Source: Bacteroidota bacterium (GTDB taxonomy: Bacteria > Bacteroidota > Bacteroidia > Flavobacteriales_F > PHOS-HE28). From it: a stretch of 33,015 nt of DNA. Shown here in pieces: positions 29,742 through 33,015 of this stretch. The notes under the pieces were generated by a model. The model had not been told where the DNA came from. It worked only from the letters and a program-made list of their open reading frames with translations, and ran no database searches. The stretch spans positions 1 to 33,015 of the forward strand of contig JAFDZY010000209.1 of NCBI GenBank assembly GCA_018266685.1. The letters run 5' to 3'. Both the position numbers and the translations under genes were made by a program. Each line of letters begins with the position of its first letter. Position 1 is the first letter of the stretch.

Positions 29742-30929
29742 ATGCGCATCCTCCTAAAGATCATCCTGTGGTTGGCCGGCATCCTGGCCGCAGCGATCGC
29801 CCTGTTGTACGCCACCGGCAACGGCCACATCGTGAAGGGCGTCCAATACACCTACCTCATTGGCCGCAGCGGCCCGGAGATCGACGACCGCAACGTTTTC
29901 CCCTTCGATACCATTGCCGCGCCCACCCCGCAGCCATGGCCAAAGAGCACGCGCTACGGCAAGCTGGTGCTAACGGATGCGCAAGTGGCCACGCTCAACA
30001 AGCTGCACACCGTGGGCTTCGTGGTGATCCAAAATGACAGCTTGCTCTTCCAGGATTACTTCAAAGGCTGGCGGGATGATTCCGTGAGCAATTCCTTCAG
30101 CATGGCCAAAAGCTACATCAGCATGCTGGTGGGCGTGGCGATGAAGGAAGGCAAGATCACCGACCTGCGCACGCCGGTGGGCCAGTACCTGCCGGAGTTT
30201 GACCAGTATGACCCGTGCCACAAGGAAATCACGCTGTGGAATTTGCTCACCATGAGCACGGGGCTGGACTGGAGCGAGAGCGGCGCGGACCCGTTCAGTG
30301 ACAACGCCAAGGGCTATTATGGCCACGATGTGCGCAAGTTGGCCATGGACCAGCCGTGCCGCGAAGTGCCGGGCAAGGAGTTTGATTACATCAGCGGCAG
30401 CACGCAGATCATGGCGGACATCCTGCAGAAGCTCTACGGCATGCCGCTGAACCAGCTGGTGGAGGAGAAGATCTGGAAACCGCTCGGCGCTGAATACACC
30501 GCCTACTGGGGCAAGGATTTTGGCGGCGGCGATTTTAAGGCGTTCTGCTGCTTGTACGCCACCGCACTCGATTTCGCACGCATCGGCCAGCTCTGGCTGG
30601 ACAGCGGCGAATGGAAGGGCACGCGCATCGTTCCGCTGGAATACTGGAAGGAATCCATCACCCCGGCCAAGCTCACGGACAAAGGCGCGCCCAACCAGCG
30701 TTATGGCTTCTATTGGTGGCTTGGATCGGTGGACGGAAACGCGTTCTACTACTGCCGCGGGTTCCATGGTGAATACACCGTGGTGCTTCCGCAGGAGCGC
30801 ATCATCATGGTGCGCACCGGCATGAAGTGGGAAGACCACAGCGAGGGCCTGGTGCCGGAGGATGTGATGGACTACATCAGGGTGGCAAGGGAATTGGCGG
30901 GGAAACCGGTGCCTTCGGCCATCCCGTAA
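29742..30929 (+). CDS. Beta-lactamase-fold serine hydrolase
   Basis: A 395-residue class C beta-lactamase/penicillin-binding-protein-like serine hydrolase with an N-terminal membrane anchor or signal (RILLKIILWLAGILAAAIALLY). The catalytic set is visible: S120-M-A-K123 (SxxK) in SNSFSMAKSYIS, Y216-I-S218 (the YxN/YxS element) in FDYISGS, and H342-G343 in CRGFHGEY (the third HxG-like motif). This family includes esterases, D-peptidases and beta-lactamases, and many members of unknown substrate, so resistance should not be assumed. It starts 53 nt after mprF; a TACTTTCG element (7 of 8 to TAnnTTTG) at 29718-29725 could give it its own promoter, while readthrough from mprF is possible. Envelope location fits the neighbour. 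Confidence 0.88.
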   Translation: MRILLKIILWLAGILAAAIALLYATGNGHIVKGVQYTYLIGRSGPEIDDRNVFPFDTIAAPTPQPWPKSTRYGKLVLTDAQVATLNKLHTVGFVVIQNDSLLFQDYFKGWRDDSVSNSFSMAKSYISMLVGVAMKEGKITDLRTPVGQYLPEFDQYDPCHKEITLWNLLTMSTGLDWSESGADPFSDNAKGYYGHDVRKLAMDQPCREVPGKEFDYISGSTQIMADILQKLYGMPLNQLVEEKIWKPLGAEYTAYWGKDFGGGDFKAFCCLYATALDFARIGQLWLDSGEWKGTRIVPLEYWKESITPAKLTDKGAPNQRYGFYWWLGSVDGNAFYYCRGFHGEYTVVLPQERIIMVRTGMKWEDHSEGLVPEDVMDYIRVARELAGKPVPSAIP

Positions 30930-30986
30930 TTCATAACCGGTAATGGTATAAGGGCGTAGTTCGCAGTTCATAGGTCACCAATCACC

Positions 30987-31027
30987 CCCTGAGCGAACCT
31001 GCCTGTCCGGTAGGCAGGGCCGAAGGG
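30987..31027. repeat. REP-like element interrupted by a second palindrome
   Basis: CCCTGAGCG (30987-30995) and GCCGAAGGG (31019-31027) are the two halves of the CCTGAGCGGAGCCGAAGG arm found at 6230-6252 and 25560-25585. Between them sits AACCTGCCTGTCCGGTAGG and following bases, a palindrome with 7-bp arms CCTGCCT/AGGCAGG (30998-31004 and 31012-31018). Just upstream (30953-30967) is a copy of the GGGCGTAGTTCGCAG repeat. The 144-bp gap thus holds three repeat pieces and no gene. Confidence 0.75.
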
Positions 31028-31073
31028 CACCAATCACCGCACACCATTCACCAGCCGCAAAATCACCGATCCC

Positions 31074-31802
31074 ATGCGGAACGAACAAACCATCGACCCC
31101 ACCAAGGTCCTCTTTCTCGACATTGAGACCGTGCCCGCAGTGCCGCAATTCGGCGCGTTGGACCCGCGCGCGGCCAAGCTCTTTGCCGATAAAACGCGCT
31201 TTGAGCAGGAGCGCAGCGGCAAAACCGCGGAGGAAGTATATGGGGACAAAGGCGGAATCTTCGCGGAGTTCGGGAAGATCGTGTGCATCGGCGTGGGTGC
31301 CCTGCGGCGGGAAGGCGGCAGCTATGCGTTGCGGGCCACCTCCTTCCATGGGGATGATGAGCGTGACATCTTGGAGCGGTTCACCGCGCTGCTGAACAAG
31401 AGCTACTCCACGGACAACCACTGGCTGTGCGGCCACAACGGCAAGGAGTTCGACTTTCCGTGGATCGCACGGCGCTGCATCGTACACGGCATCCGCCTTC
31501 CCAAGCTGCTCGACGTGGGCGGGCTGAAACCTTGGGAGGTGGGCTTCCTGGACACCATGAAGATGTGGAGCTTCGGCGACCACAAGAACTTCACCTCGCT
31601 GGGGCTGCTCACGCACCTCTTGGGCATCCCCACGCCCAAGGACGACATCAGCGGGGCTGATGTGGCACGGGTGTACTACGAGGACAAGGACCTGGAGCGC
31701 ATCGCCACCTACTGCAAGAAGGACGTAGTGGCCACGGCGCAATTGTACCTGCGGCTGAAGGGGGAGGTGATGGTGCGTGAGGAGCAGATCACGATGGTGT
31801 GA
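31074..31802 (+). CDS. DEDDy 3'-5' exonuclease (PolB-like ribonuclease H fold)
   Basis: A 242-residue protein of the ribonuclease H-like 3'-5' exonuclease family related to the proofreading domain of family B DNA polymerases, often annotated as 'predicted polymerase B-like exonuclease'. The four acidic residues and the tyrosine are present: D16/E18 in LFLDIETV, D127 in CGHNGKEFDFPWIARR, and Y213...D217 in IATYCKKDVVATAQLYL (DEDDy type). The third motif region DTMKMWSFGDHKNFTSLGLLTHLLGIPTPKDDISG fits the family. Single-domain, so it works without a fused polymerase; DNA or RNA repair/trimming role inferred. No clear -7 element is seen. Convergent with the next gene, 16-nt gap. Confidence 0.88.
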   Translation: MRNEQTIDPTKVLFLDIETVPAVPQFGALDPRAAKLFADKTRFEQERSGKTAEEVYGDKGGIFAEFGKIVCIGVGALRREGGSYALRATSFHGDDERDILERFTALLNKSYSTDNHWLCGHNGKEFDFPWIARRCIVHGIRLPKLLDVGGLKPWEVGFLDTMKMWSFGDHKNFTSLGLLTHLLGIPTPKDDISGADVARVYYEDKDLERIATYCKKDVVATAQLYLRLKGEVMVREEQITMV

Positions 31803-31818
31803 CCGTTGGCCCCAACGT

Positions 31819-33015
31819 TCAGTTCCGCTCCTTCGGTTGGAAGGTGGTGATCACCGGCCCGCTCACGTACACCGGCAGCGTATCACGGAGCCAGAAGTAG
31901 CTCACGAACAAGTCCTTTTTGCTGCGCACTTCCGGGGTGAGGTAATAGGTGCGCACGGTGGTCCACACCTTGGCCGGAAGCTTCTTCTTCTCCACATCTT
32001 CCGAAGTGTAGGCGTAGTTCTTACCTCCGTGCTCGAAGGTGGAAACAAAGCTGCCCTTGGTGCCGGGATCGGGCATCATCACCTTCCATTCGGCCTCTAT
32101 CCATGCATGGTCGTGCGTGGTCAGTTCCTTGAACGGAATGTGCAGTGCAGGAGAGAACGGATGCTGGCCGTCCAGGCGGTAGGCGTGTACGTTCATTCCC
32201 GTTGCAGTGTCCAGGAGAACGGTGTCAGCAGCAGGAAGCTGAGCGGCAACTTCCGGCAGGGGCACACGCACATACTTGGTGCTGTCGGGCCGCCCTTGGT
32301 CGCCGCTGTAGGAGCGATAAACCAGCAGCAGGTCCTCCATGTTCGCGGGTGCTTCAGTCTTCCCAAGGCCTGCCTTGTAGGCCGCCCAGGTCATGCGTGA
32401 AGAGTGGATGATGCCGTGCTTGAATTGCCAGTACTGGAACAGGTTGAGCACGGTGCATGCCACAGCCACTGCTCCGATGGCCCACTTGCGCATGCGCATT
32501 TCCGCAGCCCAATGCAACACCGTCGCCAACGGCAGCGCCATCACGGCGTAGGAGCCCACCATGGCGCGCGAGCCGAAGCTGTCCGCATACCACCAGTTGG
32601 TCCAACTGGACACTAGGAACAGGTTGAGCAGGAAAAACACCAGCACGGGCGGGAAGGCTTCGCGCCAGTACTTGCGCAGGAGCCAGATACCTGCCGTGGC
32701 CAAAAGCATCAGCGGGGTGTAGATGTACCAGCCCTTGCGGAAACTGAAGAGGAAGGGCCAGGTGTGCGGGCTCAGAAAGTCGAATCCTTCGCCGGCGTTG
32801 TTGTACGTGTCCAGGAACCAATGGCCCGTGGCGGCTTTCCAATAGATGAACTGCGGCAGGCCGATCAGGAACATCACGGCAATGATCGCTATCCACTGCC
32901 GGCGCAGTTGCCACGCGCGCTTGAACGGGTTGGGCAATTCATTTCCGCCGCGCCACAGGAAAGGCAACAGCACGCACACGCCTTCGCTGGGCCGCACCAG
33001 CATGGCCAAGCCCAT
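31819..33015 (-). CDS. Polytopic membrane protein, GT39-like (N-terminus cut by window)
   Basis: C-terminal 398 residues of a membrane protein; the frame is open to the window end, and the Met there is probably internal. It begins GLAMLVRPSEGVCVLLPFLW, followed by several helices: WIAIIAVMFLIGLPQFIYWK, GWYIYTPLMLLATAGIWLL, PPVLVFFLLNLFLVSS and WAIGAVAVACTVLNLFQYW. After this a soluble C-terminal domain of about 190 residues is predicted beta-rich (VRVPLPEVAAQLPAADTVLLDTATG...YAYTSEDVEKKKLPAKVWTTVRTYYLTPEVRSKKDLFVSYFWLRDTLPVYVSGPVITTF). The helix pattern with RPSEG, FLDTYNNAGEGFDF, and SSWTNWWYADSFGSRAMVG resembles ArnT/dolichol-mannosyltransferase-like glycosyltransferases of the GT39/GT83 kind; the N-terminal catalytic acidic residues lie outside the window. 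Lipid-linked sugar transfer at the envelope is likely. Confidence 0.75.
   Translation of the reverse strand: MGLAMLVRPSEGVCVLLPFLWRGGNELPNPFKRAWQLRRQWIAIIAVMFLIGLPQFIYWKAATGHWFLDTYNNAGEGFDFLSPHTWPFLFSFRKGWYIYTPLMLLATAGIWLLRKYWREAFPPVLVFFLLNLFLVSSWTNWWYADSFGSRAMVGSYAVMALPLATVLHWAAEMRMRKWAIGAVAVACTVLNLFQYWQFKHGIIHSSRMTWAAYKAGLGKTEAPANMEDLLLVYRSYSGDQGRPDSTKYVRVPLPEVAAQLPAADTVLLDTATGMNVHAYRLDGQHPFSPALHIPFKELTTHDHAWIEAEWKVMMPDPGTKGSFVSTFEHGGKNYAYTSEDVEKKKLPAKVWTTVRTYYLTPEVRSKKDLFVSYFWLRDTLPVYVSGPVITTFQPKERN

Noticed and set aside
29742-30929. Antibiotic-resistance beta-lactamase
   Set aside because: The SxxK/YxS/HG motifs fit the broad serine hydrolase family; nothing indicates beta-lactam activity, so only the family is called.

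Overview
The window looks like a GC-rich chromosome segment of a Bacteroidota member, most likely a Flavobacteriales-type organism. Four things in the sequence support this: a secreted protein with a C-terminal type IX secretion sorting domain (22248-23528); repeated matches to the Bacteroidota -7 promoter element TAnnTTTG upstream of start codons, with little sign of Shine-Dalgarno sites; a typical Bacteroidota gene complement (CvpA, MprF with a DUF998 protein, GxxExxY and ORF6N proteins); and dispersed REP-like palindromes of the CCTGAGCGGAGCCGAAGG kind. No rRNA, tRNA, CRISPR array or complete insertion sequence was seen.

Layout. 1-3164: pheS (3' end cut by the window edge) translationally coupled to a secreted cyclophilin, then a lipoprotein, a conserved small protein and CvpA. 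3227-4471: a cystathionine gamma-synthase/methionine gamma-lyase family enzyme. 4621-18938: mostly minus-strand genes for amine and amino-acid metabolism: aldehyde dehydrogenase, C45 Ntn-hydrolase, ATP-grasp ligase, very long Orn/Lys/Arg decarboxylase, VOC protein, carbon-nitrogen hydrolase, class III (GABA-type) aminotransferase and a second aldehyde dehydrogenase. Together they could make and degrade a diamine or omega-amino acid through a conjugated intermediate (inference). This block is interrupted by two accessory insertions: a GxxExxY gene between inverted repeats and an ORF6N gene between 72-bp direct repeats that duplicate the 3' end of a neighbouring gene. Truncated gene remnants lie beside the second one.

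18939-23528: a gene-poor gap with hairpins, a secreted protein of unknown function, a GT2 glycosyltransferase, a PIN toxin/antitoxin pair, a membrane protein and the T9SS cargo protein. 23560-33015: uvrC, lipB, a DUF998-mprF pair for lysyl-phosphatidylglycerol synthesis, a beta-lactamase-fold serine hydrolase, a DEDDy 3'-5' exonuclease, and the C-terminal part of a polytopic membrane protein cut by the window end.

The most unusual signals are the interrupted amine-metabolism neighbourhood with its ligase/amidase pair, the two repeat-bounded single-gene cassettes, REP palindromes that carry insertions at the same internal point, and a set of genes whose -7 element sits exactly 12 nt before the start codon, which predicts leaderless mRNAs.
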